64,000 nucleotides of DNA from Streptomyces sp. PT12 (GTDB lineage: Bacteria; Actinomycetota; Actinomycetes; Streptomycetales; Streptomycetaceae), in the NCBI RefSeq assembly GCF_003311645.1, contig NZ_QEST01000282.1:1-64000 (forward strand), in the 5' to 3' direction. Both the position numbers and the translations under genes were made by a program. The notes under the pieces are model-generated. The model was given only the letters and a program-made list of their open reading frames with translations. It searched no databases and was not told the origin of the DNA. Position 1 is the stretch's first letter, and the number at the start of each line of letters is the position of its first letter. Below are positions 1-11,111 of this stretch, piece after piece.

Positions 1-167
1 TCGCACCGGCGCGGGCAGCAGGCATGCACACCGCGCTCGTCCGCCGCGGCCCCTGGGCCGTCATCCAGTGGGAGACCGACGACGCGCGGAAGCTGCCCAC
101 TTTGCGGATCAACAGCCTCGCCGAGCTGCCCGAGCAGATCGAGAAGCTCAACGCGCAAGAGCGCTGA
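1..167 (+). CDS. C-terminal end of a HAD-family hydrolase (cut by the window start)
   Basis: The frame is open from the first base and stops at 165-167. The visible end includes RAAGMHTALVRRGPW followed by a LRINSLAELPEQI stretch. That is the pattern of the last part of HAD-superfamily phosphatases, where the phosphatase is labelled by an (A)RAAGM..VRRG segment and a closing LxSLAELP. The nucleophile motif DxDxT would lie upstream, outside the window. An ATG at 24 could start a 47-residue peptide, but the HAD-like residues run upstream of it, so a longer gene is more likely. The substrate cannot be inferred. Confidence 0.5.
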   Translation, partial: APARAAGMHTALVRRGPWAVIQWETDDARKLPTLRINSLAELPEQIEKLNAQER

Positions 168-432
168 CGGTCGTCGCCCAGCTGTACAGCCGGTCGTCCA
201 AGTCCCGTACGCACCGGTCGTTCCGCCAAGGCTGGAGCGCTCGCCGCACCTCACGTACGCGGTCCATGCCCATGGCGTACCAGGTGACGGCAAGCTGGTC
301 GAGGGCCTGAGCCTGCTTGCGAAGCTCGGCGCGCGATACACGATCCTCAACGCCGGTTGCCGAATCGCGCGAGGCGGGCGGGCGCGCTTCGTCACGCCAG
401 GAGGTGGGCGCCCCGATCCCGGGGCGCACCAC
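148..432 (-). CDS. Small hypothetical protein, 94 aa at most
   Basis: This leftward frame ends convergently with the HAD fragment and overlaps its stop region by 20 bases. The C-terminal 60 residues, rich in Arg, Leu and Ala, look like amphipathic helix (RAELRKQAQALDQLAVTWY, then MDRVREVRRALQPW). The first 30 residues look less protein-like, so the true start may be internal. No family is recognised. It lies back to back with the XRE-type regulator gene, an arrangement common for small accessory proteins in streptomycetes, but this is only suggestive. Confidence 0.35.
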   Translation of the reverse strand: MVRPGIGAPTSWRDEARPPASRDSATGVEDRVSRAELRKQAQALDQLAVTWYAMGMDRVREVRRALQPWRNDRCVRDLDDRLYSWATTVSALAR

Positions 433-434
433 AC

Positions 435-1574
435 ATGTCCGCCCTATGCTGGCACGTGACGAGCAAGCGGGACGAGGCGGGGTGTCATGGCCGACGATGG
501 CTCAACGGGAGACACCTGCGATCTCTTCGTCACGACCGGGGGCTGACCCGGGGAGCACTCGCCGAGCGCGCGGGGCTCTCTCCCGGGGTGGTGAAGAAGG
601 TCGAGAACGGGGGCTCGGCGCGCATCGAGACGTACCACGCGCTCGCCCGCGCCCTCGGCGTTCGCACCTCCCGCCTCTTCGAGGCGGGCCCGCCCGCGCC
701 GACCACCGCCGATGAACGTGGGCTCTCCCTGCTCCCCCTGCGGCAGGCGATCGCCCCGGCCGTGACGGCCACGGGCCCGCTCGGCTCGGACGCCGTGGAG
801 ACAACGCCCGACCCGGGCGCCATGGAACGCACCGCCGCGGCCGTCGCGCACGCCTACTCCGCCGACACCTACACCACGGTCGCGGAGCTGCTGCCGCCGC
901 TGATCCGCTCGGCACACATCGCCGTGCGCCACTTCGACCACGGGCCCCTGCATGAGCAGGCCCTGCGGCTGCGAGGCCGGGTCCTTCAGATGGCGGGCCG
1001 TTACCTGGTGCAGGTGCGTGCCTACGACCTCGCGCACATGGCGCTGACGGACGCGGTGCGCGACGCGTCGGCGTCGCGGGATCAGGGCGGCGTGGCGGCG
1101 GCGGTGTACCAGCAGGGCTGGCTGCTGCTCCGTCAAGGGCGGTTCGACGAGGCCGAACGGGTCTCGGTCATCACGGCGGACGAGTCCGAGCCACGCGTCT
1201 CCCGGGCGACGCGGGCCGATCTCGGCGCGTGGGGGAAGCTGTTGATGCACGCGAGCAGCGCGGCGGCCCGCAACAACAGGCCGACGGAGGCGAGGGAGAT
1301 GCTGCGCCTGGCTCGGACGGCTGGCACGGCGCTCGGAGGCGCGACCGCGCGGGATGACGGCTCGTGGGGGTCGTTCGACTGGCGCACGGTCGCGTACCAG
1401 GCGATCGAGAACCACATGGTCGCCGAACACCCCCGGCGCGCGCTGGCCCACCCGGCTTACGGCCCCGCTCCTTCTGGGAGACAGCCCTCCGCCCACCCCC
1501 ACCCACCCGGGCGGAGATCATCGCCCAGACCGCCATCGGCTGCGCCCTCGTCATCGCCATCACCCTGGCGGTGA
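435..1574 (+). pseudogene. XRE-family regulator with TPR-like sensor region, 3' end replaced
   Basis: About residues 20-75 form an XRE/Cro helix-turn-helix (LRSLRHDRGLTRGALAERAG, then SPGVVKKVENG). A long helical region follows, with paired repeats (QQGWLLLRQGRFDEAERVS; NRPTEAREMLRLARTAGTAL) typical of the tetratricopeptide-like part of streptomycete XRE regulators. From about base 1430 the sequence turns into Pro/Ser/His-rich residues with no fold-like pattern, and another frame of the same DNA (1475-1585) now looks like protein. I infer that the original 3' end was lost by deletion or recombination. Start codons ATG 435 and GTG 456 are both possible; neither has a good ribosome site. It could still make a truncated DNA-binding protein. 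Confidence 0.5.
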
Positions 1575-1585
1575 CCGCGCGATGA
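1475..1585 (+). pseudogene. Remnant of a small single-span membrane protein, 5' end missing
   Basis: In this frame the DNA encodes a Pro-rich lead (RPPPPTRAEII) and one hydrophobic segment (AIGCALVIAITLAV), ending with TGA at 1583-1585. The TGA overlaps the ATG of the next gene as ATGA, so it was once the upstream partner in a coupled pair. No start codon precedes the Pro-rich lead within the protein-like part, because the frame runs back into the XRE reading frame. I read this as a gene whose start was removed by the same event that truncated the XRE gene. Confidence 0.4.
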
Positions 1586-1863
1586 ACCCCACCGGAATGG
1601 TCGCGATCGAGATCACCGCGGCCACCGTCAGGGTCGGCGACCAGCTGGTCGTCGGAGGACGGCCCTACACCGTGACCGACATGAGCGCACTCGCCAGCGG
1701 CGGCAAACTCCTGCACTTCCACGGAGGCGAAACGTTCCACATGGGCCGCTTCACCGTCCTGTGGGCCGCCCGCCACATCTCCCAGCTCCCCGGCTTCCTC
1801 CCACCCCGCCCCAGACGCTACGAGCGAACGCGCCGCCAGCCCACCGCGCGGGAACAGAGGTAG
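1582..1863 (+). CDS. Small hypothetical beta-rich protein, 93 aa
   Basis: The ATG overlaps the preceding stop by four bases. The first 65 residues have alternating hydrophobic and polar positions and a glycine turn (RVGDQLVVGGRPYTVTDM), which suggests a small beta barrel. The last 25 residues are basic and Pro/Arg-rich. Similar short proteins often accompany XRE regulators in streptomycetes, but I cannot name a family. No catalytic motif or membrane segment is visible. Confidence 0.5.
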   Translation: MNPTGMVAIEITAATVRVGDQLVVGGRPYTVTDMSALASGGKLLHFHGGETFHMGRFTVLWAARHISQLPGFLPPRPRRYERTRRQPTAREQR

Positions 1864-1934
1864 ACGACGCTGAACCCGCTGAACGCCGACGCGATCGCCC
1901 CCGACCGGAACCGCCCCTATGAAGATGTGCCCCG

Positions 1935-1971
1935 CCCATGGGGGCACCCCCAAGGCGCCAGGCTGGGGGAG
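1935..1971. repeat. Streptomycete-type extragenic palindrome
   Basis: The arms CCCCCA (1947-1952) and TGGGGG (1964-1969) flank an 11-base loop, preceded by CCCATGGGGG. Short elements of this form recur in many streptomycete intergenic regions. Here it sits between the small ORF and the reductase promoter and could also act as a weak terminator. Confidence 0.45.
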
Positions 1972-2004
1972 CCGCTGGGCACGCCCTTCGGGTGGACGGA
2001 GCTG

Positions 2005-2032
2005 TTTTCACCACAGACCCGAGTCATAGACT
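2005..2032 (+). promoter_or_regulatory. Possible promoter of the FAD reductase gene
   Basis: A TTTTCA box (2005-2010) and TAGACT (2027-2032) are separated by 16 bases, 40 bases upstream of the GTG start. The -10 box fits the TAGRRT pattern of major vegetative promoters in Streptomyces. The -35 match is partial. Confidence 0.3.
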
Positions 2033-2071
2033 TCTCACCGACCCCGCCCCCTTTCGATTGGGAGAGCCACC

Positions 2072-3340
2072 GTGGCCGAGACCGCTGATGTCATCGTCGT
2101 CGGGGCCGGTCCTGCCGGTTCGGCGACCGCCTTCCACCTCGCCCAGGCCGGGCTCGACGTGGCGCTGCTCGAGAAGACGGCGTTCCCCCGCGAGAAGGTG
2201 TGCGGCGACGGGCTGACCCCACGGGCCGTCAAGCAGCTCGTGGCCATGGGGATCGACGTCTCCGAGGAGGCGGGCTGGCTGCGCAACCGGGGGCTGCGGG
2301 TCATCGGCGGCGGGCAGCGGCTCCAGCTCGACTGGCCCGAGCTGGCGTCCTACCCCGACTACGGACTGGTCCGCAAGCGCGACGACTTCGACGAGCAGCT
2401 GGCCCAGGCCGCGGTCAAGGCGGGCGCGCGGCTGGCCGAGCGCTGCGCCGTCACCGGGCCCGTGCGCGACGAGCGCACCGGCCGCATCACCGGCGTCGAG
2501 GCCAGGCTCGGCGACGACAAGAAGCAGGTCACCTACACCGCCCCGGTCGTCGTCGCCGCCGACGGCAACTCCTCGCGGCTGTCCCTCGCGATGGGCCGCC
2601 ACCGCGACGAGCGCCGCCCGATGGGCGTCGCCGTCAGGACGTACTTCACCACCCCGCGCCACGACGACGACTACCTCGAGTCGTGGTTCGAGCTGTGGGA
2701 CCGGCGCGACGGGCGCGAGCGGCTGCTGCCCGGGTACGGCTGGATCTTCGGCCTGGGCGACGGCACGTCCAACGTCGGCCTCGGCGTGCTCAACAGCTCC
2801 CCCTCGTTCAAGGAGCTGGACTGGCGCGAGGTCCTCAAGACGTGGTGCGCCTCGATGCCCGAGGAGTGGCAGTTCACGCCGGAGTTCATGACGGGCCCGA
2901 TCAGGGGCGCGGCGCTGCCCATGGCGTTCAACCGCAAGCCGCACTACGCGCGCGGGCTGATGCTGGTGGGCGACTCGGGCGGGCTGGTCAACCCGTTCAA
3001 CGGCGAGGGCATCGCGTACGCCATGGAGTCGGGGCGCATCGCGGCCGAGGTCATCAGCCAGGCGCTGGCCCGCCAGACGCCCGCGCAGCGGGAGTTGGCG
3101 CTGCGCGCATACTCCAAGGTGCTGCGCGAGACCTATGGCGGGTACTACACGCTGGGCCGCGCGTTCGTGCGGCTCATCAGCAACCCCCAGATCATGAGGA
3201 TCGCCGCCGAGCGCGGGCTCAGCCACCCGGTGCTGATGCGCTTCCTGCTGAAGCTGCTGGCGAACCTGACCGACCCGACGGGCGGCGATGCCATGGACCG
3301 GGTCATCAACGGCCTGACGAAGGTGGCCCCGCGCGCCTGA
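2072..3340 (+). CDS. Geranylgeranyl reductase family FAD-dependent oxidoreductase
   Basis: This 422-residue flavoprotein has an N-terminal dinucleotide-binding motif GAGPAG (residues 11-16), the CGDGLTPRAV motif near residue 47 and a second FAD contact LVGDSGGLVNPFNGEGI near residue 297. These are the features of the geranylgeranyl reductase family, which saturates prenyl chains of lipids; actinobacterial members such as MenJ partly reduce the menaquinone side chain. Its place beside the complex I operon, which reduces menaquinone, supports a menaquinone-modifying role by inference. The GTG at 2072 is preceded by GGGAGAG. The gene is single, with a strong terminator hairpin after it. Confidence 0.85.
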   Translation: MAETADVIVVGAGPAGSATAFHLAQAGLDVALLEKTAFPREKVCGDGLTPRAVKQLVAMGIDVSEEAGWLRNRGLRVIGGGQRLQLDWPELASYPDYGLVRKRDDFDEQLAQAAVKAGARLAERCAVTGPVRDERTGRITGVEARLGDDKKQVTYTAPVVVAADGNSSRLSLAMGRHRDERRPMGVAVRTYFTTPRHDDDYLESWFELWDRRDGRERLLPGYGWIFGLGDGTSNVGLGVLNSSPSFKELDWREVLKTWCASMPEEWQFTPEFMTGPIRGAALPMAFNRKPHYARGLMLVGDSGGLVNPFNGEGIAYAMESGRIAAEVISQALARQTPAQRELALRAYSKVLRETYGGYYTLGRAFVRLISNPQIMRIAAERGLSHPVLMRFLLKLLANLTDPTGGDAMDRVINGLTKVAPRA

Positions 3341-3357
3341 CGCGAGGGCGTGAACGC

Positions 3358-3393
3358 CGAAGGGGGCGCCGCGGTGTCGCGGCGCCCCCTTCG
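3358..3393 (+). terminator. Rho-independent-type hairpin
   Basis: CGAAGGGGGCGCC and GGCGCCCCCTTCG form a perfect 13-bp stem around a 10-base loop, starting 18 bases after the reductase stop. There is no clear T-run, as is usual in this group. Confidence 0.75.
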
Positions 3394-3537
3394 TGTTGCC
3401 CGAACGGCTCATGTCCGGTGTGCGGCTCGGCAGTTGTCCACAGGCTGTGGACAGGGTGTGGGCGGGCGCGGGCTGACGGGGCGTCAACAGGCCGCGTCGC
3501 CGGGCGCGTTGCTCCCCGCGTCGCTACCCGCGTCGCG

Positions 3538-4371
3538 TCACAGGACGCGCACGGCCCCGGTGGGCGGGTCCCAGTCGAGCGTCTTCTGGACGACGCCGGT
3601 GGAGGGGTTCTGGGCGCCGATGAACGTGCCGTCGCCCATGTACACCGCCACGTGGTAGGCGCTGCCAGCGCCGCCCCAGTAGAGGAGGTCGCCGGGCTGG
3701 AGGGCGTCCAGCGAGACGGGGGTGCCAGCGACCGACTGATCGGCGGCGACGCGCGGCAGCGAGACGCCCGCGGTGGCGAACGCGGCCTGCGTCAGGCTCG
3801 AGCAGTCCCACGCGTCGGGCCCCGTGGAGCCCATGGAGTACGCGTCGCCCAGCTGGGCGCGGACATAGCTCAGCACCGCGTCGGCGCCCGTGCCGGTGAC
3901 CGGGGCCTCGTCGGCGGGCGCGGAGAGGGTCTGGACCTCCTCGGCGGCGGCGCGCTCGCGGGCCTCCTCGGCCTCCAGGGCCTCCTGCGCCTGCCTGGCC
4001 TCTTCGGCCTCGCGCGCCTCCTGGGCGCGGCGGTCGGCCTCGGCGCGGCGCTCGGCCGCCGCCTGTCCGGCCTGGGAGGCGGCGCGGCTCTGGGCGCGCT
4101 GCCAGTTCTGCCAGTCGGCCTGGGACTCGGCCGCGGTGGCATAGGCCGCGGTGGCCTGGGTGGCGCGGTCGACGCCCTGGGCGAGGGCCAGGTCGAGCGC
4201 GGGCAGCTCACCGGTGGACTCGGTGGGCTTCTCGGCGGCGAGCGCCTGTGAGGCGGAGCCGGTGACGGCGACCGAGCCGACCACGCCGGTGAGCACCCCA
4301 CCGCGGAGCAGGCCGCCGGTGCGGGACGGGCGAGGTTTTCGGTGCCGACCTCGATAACGAATTGGGGACAT
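3538..4371 (-). CDS. Secreted NlpC/P60 family peptidoglycan hydrolase
   Basis: The 277-residue product starts with a basic stretch and a hydrophobic signal segment ending near SASQALAAE (about residue 46). A long Ala/Glu/Arg-rich coiled coil follows (about 80-150), then a C-terminal NlpC/P60 domain (about 165-277). The catalytic Cys lies in WDCSSLTQAAF (about 189) and the His in YHVAVYMGDG (about 238), as in D,L-endopeptidases that cleave wall peptide cross-bridges. The coiled coil plus NlpC layout is that of RipA-like hydrolases. It is monocistronic; the upstream region to 4621 has no gene. ATG 4371 was chosen because the signal peptide begins there. Confidence 0.85.
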   Translation of the reverse strand: MSPIRYRGRHRKPRPSRTGGLLRGGVLTGVVGSVAVTGSASQALAAEKPTESTGELPALDLALAQGVDRATQATAAYATAAESQADWQNWQRAQSRAASQAGQAAAERRAEADRRAQEAREAEEARQAQEALEAEEARERAAAEEVQTLSAPADEAPVTGTGADAVLSYVRAQLGDAYSMGSTGPDAWDCSSLTQAAFATAGVSLPRVAADQSVAGTPVSLDALQPGDLLYWGGAGSAYHVAVYMGDGTFIGAQNPSTGVVQKTLDWDPPTGAVRVL

Positions 4372-4621
4372 GCCGATAACGGCTATCAGTACGCGCGCAT
4401 GATCACAATGATCGTGGTATCGGCCACAGTTGACAGGTGCGCGGCGAGGTTGGGGGTGTTTTGTCCGGAACGCCGTTTCGCGCGGGAGGTGATCTTTCGG
4501 GTGGATGTCCCGCCGTGTCCTGCGCATTGTCCGGAATGTCCGTCGTCGGCCCCGGGCTACCACGGGGTGGGGCGTTCGTTCAACGGAGTCCCCGTCAGGC
4601 GGCCGTTCGGCGTGACGCACG

Positions 4622-5431
4622 TCACATCCACCACTGCTCCCAGGCGAGCCGCGCGACGAGTCCCGTGACCACCGCGAGCAGCACGACGCGGACGAAGCCG
4701 CTGCCTCGGCGCAGCGCCATGTGCGCCCCGGCCCAGCCGCCCGCCATGTTGAACGCCGCCATCGGCGCCGCGAGCGCCCACAGCACCGTGCCGTGCGCGC
4801 CGAACACGGCGAGCGCGCCGAGGTTTGTGCCCACATTCACGACCTTTGCGGTGGCCGAGGCGGTCAGCAGGCTCATATGGAGGAGGGCCACCAGGGATAT
4901 GACGAGGAACGTGCCCGTGCCGGGGCCCAGGATGCCGTCGTAGAAGCCGATGCCCACGCCCGCCACGAGCAGCGCGGCCGCGGCCCTGCGGCGCGAGGGG
5001 ACGCGCTCGGTCGGCGCGGTGCCGAACCTCGGGCGCAGCACCACGAACGCCGCGACGGCCAGCAGCATCACCATGATCAACGGCTGGAGCACGCGCCGGT
5101 CCACGGCGGAGGCGAGCAGCGCGCCACCCGCCGACGAGACGAGCGCGAGCGCGCCGAGCCGGAGCGCGAGCCGCCTGTCCAGCGGGGACGTGCGGGCGAA
5201 CGTGACGGCGGCGATCGACGTCCCCGTGACGGCCACCGCCTTGTTGGTGCCCAGCGCGTAGGTGGGGGACACGTCGGGCAACCCGATGAGGAGCGCCGGG
5301 AGTTGAAGGAGTCCGCCGCCGCCGACGACCGCGTCGATCCAGCCCGCCGCGGCGGCGACGAGGCACAGGGCGATGGCCGTGGTGACCGTGATGTCTGGCA
5401 CTGCTGAGCCTGGTCCGAGCCTTGTCTCCAC
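4622..5431 (-). CDS. TSUP (TauE/SafE) family membrane permease
   Basis: This 269-residue membrane protein has about eight hydrophobic segments in two related halves. Each half carries a glycine-rich signature (DAVVGGGGLLQLPALLIG near residue 33; GFYDGILGPGTGTF near 165), which is diagnostic of the TauE/SafE/TSUP family. Members move sulfite, sulfonates or other small organic anions across the cytoplasmic membrane. The substrate cannot be read from the sequence, and no sulfur metabolism gene is adjacent. GTG at 5431 is used; an in-frame GTG at 5401 is an alternative. The gene is divergent from nuoA. Confidence 0.8.
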   Translation of the reverse strand: METRLGPGSAVPDITVTTAIALCLVAAAAGWIDAVVGGGGLLQLPALLIGLPDVSPTYALGTNKAVAVTGTSIAAVTFARTSPLDRRLALRLGALALVSSAGGALLASAVDRRVLQPLIMVMLLAVAAFVVLRPRFGTAPTERVPSRRRAAAALLVAGVGIGFYDGILGPGTGTFLVISLVALLHMSLLTASATAKVVNVGTNLGALAVFGAHGTVLWALAAPMAAFNMAGGWAGAHMALRRGSGFVRVVLLAVVTGLVARLAWEQWWM

Positions 5432-5567
5432 GGCCGAAGTCGATCAACGGCCTTGCGTGGTACGTCCCGTCCTGGATGACTTGATCCCGGGAGCGGGTGG
5501 GAGAGATCACAGGATTGGTGGGGGGACCCGTGTCGTGGGTCACAGGGGGCGAGGCATAGGATGCCTC

Positions 5568-5595
5568 TTGCCTTGTGAACTGACTCACATAGCAT
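5568..5595 (+). promoter_or_regulatory. nuoA promoter with Rex-type redox operator in the spacer
   Basis: TTGCCT (5568-5573) and TAGCAT (5590-5595) are separated by 16 bases, and the whole spacer is TGTGAACTGACTCACA. This agrees at 12 of 16 positions with the Rex operator as I recall it (TGTGAACGCGTTCACA), with both TGTGA and TCACA arms intact. Rex represses respiratory genes at low NADH and is known to control nuoA-N in S. coelicolor. An operator filling the -35/-10 spacer would block RNA polymerase directly. Confidence 0.75.
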
Positions 5596-5646
5596 TGATC
5601 TTTCGTGGTTGCAGCAGTCGCCGTCGACTGGAAGGAGCGAGGTGCG

Positions 5647-6006
5647 GTGAACACGTATGTTCCCATCCTCGTGCTGGGCGCCCTCGCGGCGGCCTTCGCC
5701 ATCTTCTCCGTGGTAACGGCCGCGCTCGTCGGCCCCAAGCGCTACAACCGGGCGAAGCTATCCGCATACGAGTGCGGCATCGAGCCGACACCCCAGCCGG
5801 TGGGCGGTGGGCGGTTCCCCGTCAAGTACTACCTGACGGCGATGCTGTTCATCATCTTCGACATCGAGATCGTCTTTCTCTATCCCTGGGCCGTCCACTT
5901 CGACTCGCTCGGGATGTTCGGGTTTGTGCAGATGCTGATTTTTGTCGGCCTCATCGGCGTTGCCTACGCTTATGACTGGCGCCGAGGAGGACTCGAATGG
6001 GACTGA
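5647..6006 (+). CDS. nuoA: NADH-quinone oxidoreductase subunit A
   Basis: A 119-residue membrane subunit with three hydrophobic segments and the conserved loop [12 protein letters not shown], then the FPVKYY motif and the acidic second segment [14 protein letters not shown]. NuoA sits at the junction of the membrane arm and the quinone site of complex I. GTG 5647 is preceded by AAGGAG; an upstream in-frame start at 5605 lacks this. It is the first gene of a 14-subunit operon. Confidence 0.93.
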   Translation: MNTYVPILVLGALAAAFAIFSVVTAALVGPKRYNRAKLSAYECGIEPTPQPVGGGRFPVKYYLTAMLFIIFDIEIVFLYPWAVHFDSLGMFGFVQMLIFVGLIGVAYAYDWRRGGLEWD

Positions 6007-6022
6007 GAGAGAGGCAATCCTG

Positions 6023-6577
6023 ATGGGTCTCGAAGAAAAGCTCCCCAGCGGATTTCTGCTCGACACCGTCGAGAACATGGCGGCGCTGGCACGGAAGTCC
6101 TCGGTGTTTCCCGCGACGTTCGGGCTCGCGTGCTGCGCGATCGAGATGATGACCACGGGCGCGGGCCGGTACGACCTGGCCCGCTTCGGCATGGAGGTCT
6201 TCCGCGGCTCGCCGCGCCAGGCCGACCTGATGATCGTGGCCGGGCGCGTGAGCCAGAAGATGGCGCCGGTGCTGCGGCAGGTCTACGACCAGATGCCGAA
6301 CCCCAAGTGGGTCATCTCGATGGGCGTCTGCGCTTCGTCGGGCGGAATGTTCAACAATTACTCGATCGTTCAGGGCGTCGACCATGTCGTGCCCGTGGAC
6401 ATTTACCTTCCCGGCTGCCCGCCGCGGCCCGAAATGCTGATGGACGCGATCCTCAAGCTGCACGAGAAGATCCGCGAGGAAAAGCTCGGCGTGAATCGCG
6501 AACAGGCCGCGCGCGAGGCGGAGGAGGCGGCGCTCAAGGCGCTGCCGACGATCGAGATGAAGGGGCTCCTGCGGTGA
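6023..6577 (+). CDS. nuoB: NADH-quinone oxidoreductase subunit B
   Basis: A 184-residue peripheral subunit that carries the terminal cluster N2. The ligands are visible as the tandem Cys 37-38 in GLACCAIE, the Cys near 102 in GVCASSGG and the Cys near 132 in PGCPPRPE. The C-terminal 25 residues are Ala/Glu-rich and charged. The next frame begins with a GTGA overlap, but that frame is not nuoC (see 6574-6855), which is unusual for this operon. Confidence 0.95.
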   Translation: MGLEEKLPSGFLLDTVENMAALARKSSVFPATFGLACCAIEMMTTGAGRYDLARFGMEVFRGSPRQADLMIVAGRVSQKMAPVLRQVYDQMPNPKWVISMGVCASSGGMFNNYSIVQGVDHVVPVDIYLPGCPPRPEMLMDAILKLHEKIREEKLGVNREQAAREAEEAALKALPTIEMKGLLR

Positions 6578-6855
6578 GCGCGGTGGTGGGCGCCGGGCGC
6601 TCGGGCGCGAAGTTCTCGCTGCGCGGGCTTGGCCGCGTGGGCGGGCCCGAGCGTGCGCCCTCGCGCCGGATCCCGTCGGTGGTTGCCGGGTCGCCCCCGG
6701 TGGGCGCTCGCGCGCCGCGCGGTGTTCGCCCTGCGGGCGGCGAGTCGCGCCCGCTGCGCGGGCTGAGCCGCGCCAGCGGCGTTCCGCAGCGCCGCGGCAG
6801 TGGCGCGTCGTTCGCCGCAGCGGTCAGCGTTTCTGCGAGGAGGGTTTGCGGGTGA
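6574..6855 (+). CDS. Candidate extra small ORF between nuoB and nuoC, 93 aa
   Basis: A continuous frame starts at a GTG that overlaps the nuoB stop (GTGA) and ends at a TGA that overlaps the nuoC GTG start (GTGA), so both joints have the operon's usual coupling geometry. The predicted peptide is rich in Arg, Gly, Ser and Pro (for example [19 protein letters not shown]) with no predicted fold, membrane span or known motif. nuoB and nuoC normally abut. The segment could be a lineage-specific insertion, a disordered small protein, or a spacer that keeps translation moving. Third positions are GC-rich but less extreme than in neighbours (several GTT, GCT, CCT codons). Whether a product accumulates is unknown. 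Confidence 0.4.
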   Translation: MSAVVGAGRSGAKFSLRGLGRVGGPERAPSRRIPSVVAGSPPVGARAPRGVRPAGGESRPLRGLSRASGVPQRRGSGASFAAAVSVSARRVCG

Positions 6856-7561
6856 ACGAGAACACAAGCACGAACGAGGTGCCCGCGCAGCGCGGGGACG
6901 GCGGGGAGGCCATCGCCGAGCGGCGGGGGATGTTCGGGGCCAACAACGGCTCGGACACCACGGGTTACGGCGGGCTCGTGCGGACCGTGCGGATGCCGGG
7001 GGCCACGTCGCGGCCCTACGGCGGGTACTTCGACGAGGTCGCCGACGAGCTCGAAGGGGCCCTCGATGAGCAGGGCATCGACCCGGGCGCCGTGATCGAG
7101 AAGACCGTCGTGGACCGGGACGAGCTGACGTTCCACATCGCCCGCGAGCACCTGCCCGCCGTCGCGCGGACGCTGCGCGACGACCCCGCGCTCCGCTTCG
7201 AGCTGTGCACCGGCGTGAGCGGCGTGCACAACCCCCAGGACGCCGGGCGCGAGCTGCACGCCGTCTACCACCTGCGCTCGCTCACCCACGGGCGGCTCAT
7301 CCGCCTGGAGACCAGCGCGCCCGACGCCGACCCGCACCTGCCGTCGATCGTGGACGTCTACCCGACCAACGACTGGCACGAGCGCGAGGTCTACGACTTC
7401 TTCGGCCTGATCTTCGACGGCCACCCCGCGCTCACGCGGATCATGATGCCCGACGACTGGCAGGGCTTCCCGCAGCGCAAGGACTACCCGCTCGGCGGCA
7501 TCCCCGTCGAGTACAAGGGCGCCCAGATCCCGGCACCCGACCAGCGGAGGTCGTACAGCTG

Positions 7562-7562
<1 letters not shown>
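6852..7562 (+). CDS. nuoC: NADH-quinone oxidoreductase subunit C (30 kDa)
   Basis: A 236-residue peripheral subunit. An N-terminal extension of about 55 residues, polar and Gly-rich, precedes the conserved core. The family signature [17 protein letters not shown] lies near residue 178, followed by the [15 protein letters not shown] segment. NuoC packs beside NuoD around the quinone-binding cavity. The GTG start overlaps the preceding stop. The C-terminal peptide PDQRRSYS runs into a TGATG junction with nuoD. Confidence 0.93.
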
Positions 7563-8892
<1,330 letters not shown>

Positions 8893-8896
<4 letters not shown>

Positions 8897-9755
8897 GCGC
8901 CAACGAGACACCGGCCCCCGCACCCGGCCGCGACATCCAGCTCGGCATGCCGCAGATGCCCGCGCCCGACTACCCGGCCGACGTGCGGGCCCGGCTCGAG
9001 GCGGACGCGGCCGAGGTCGTGGCCCGCTACCCCGACAGCCGCTCCGCGCTGCTGCCGCTGCTGCACCTCGTGCAGTCGGAGGAGGGCCATGTCACCCGCA
9101 CCGGCGTGCAGTTCTGCGCCGACGTGCTCGGGCTGACCAGCGCCGAGGTGACCGCGGTCGCGACGTTCTACTCGATGTACCGGCGCAAGCCGTCGGGCGA
9201 CTACCAGGTCGGCGTCTGCACCAACACCCTGTGCGCGGTGCTCGGCGGCGACGCCATCTTCGACGCGCTCAAGGAACACCTCGGCGTCGGCAACGGGGAG
9301 ACCACCGCCGACGGCAAGGTCACCCTCGAACACATCGAGTGCAACGCCGCGTGCGACTTCGCGCCGGTCGTCATGGTCAACTGGGAGTTCTTCGACAACC
9401 AGACCGTCGAGTCCGCCAAGCGCCTCGTCGACGAGCTGCGCGCGGGCGCCCAGGTCACGCCCACCCGAGGCGCCCCGCTGTGCGACTTCAAGGCCACCGC
9501 CCGCGTGCTCGCCGGATTCCGCGACGAGCGCCCAGGCGCCACCGAGGCCGGAGGCAGCGCGGGGCCCGCCTCGCTGGCCGGGCTCCGCCTCGCCAAGGGT
9601 GAGACGGGCCCCGCCACCGTCGTCGCCCCGCGCAATCCCGACATCCCGCAGGACCGGCCTCCCACGACCCACGAGAGCCGCCACGACGCCCCGCAGCCGA
9701 GCTCGGCCTCCGACCCGCACCACCCCGCGGGGCCGGTGACCGAGGAGGGTGAGTG

Positions 9756-9756
<1 letters not shown>
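8893..9756 (+). CDS. nuoE: NADH-quinone oxidoreductase subunit E (24 kDa)
   Basis: A 287-residue NADH-module subunit with a thioredoxin-like fold. The [2Fe-2S] N1a ligands are visible as CTNTLC (near residue 110) and CNAACD (near 152). After about residue 190 comes a long Pro/Ala/Arg-rich tail ending in an [12 protein letters not shown] stretch. The tail is not part of the core and is typical in type of streptomycete NuoE. The GTG start overlaps the nuoD stop. Confidence 0.93.
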
Positions 9757-11107
<1,351 letters not shown>

Positions 11108-11111
<4 letters not shown>

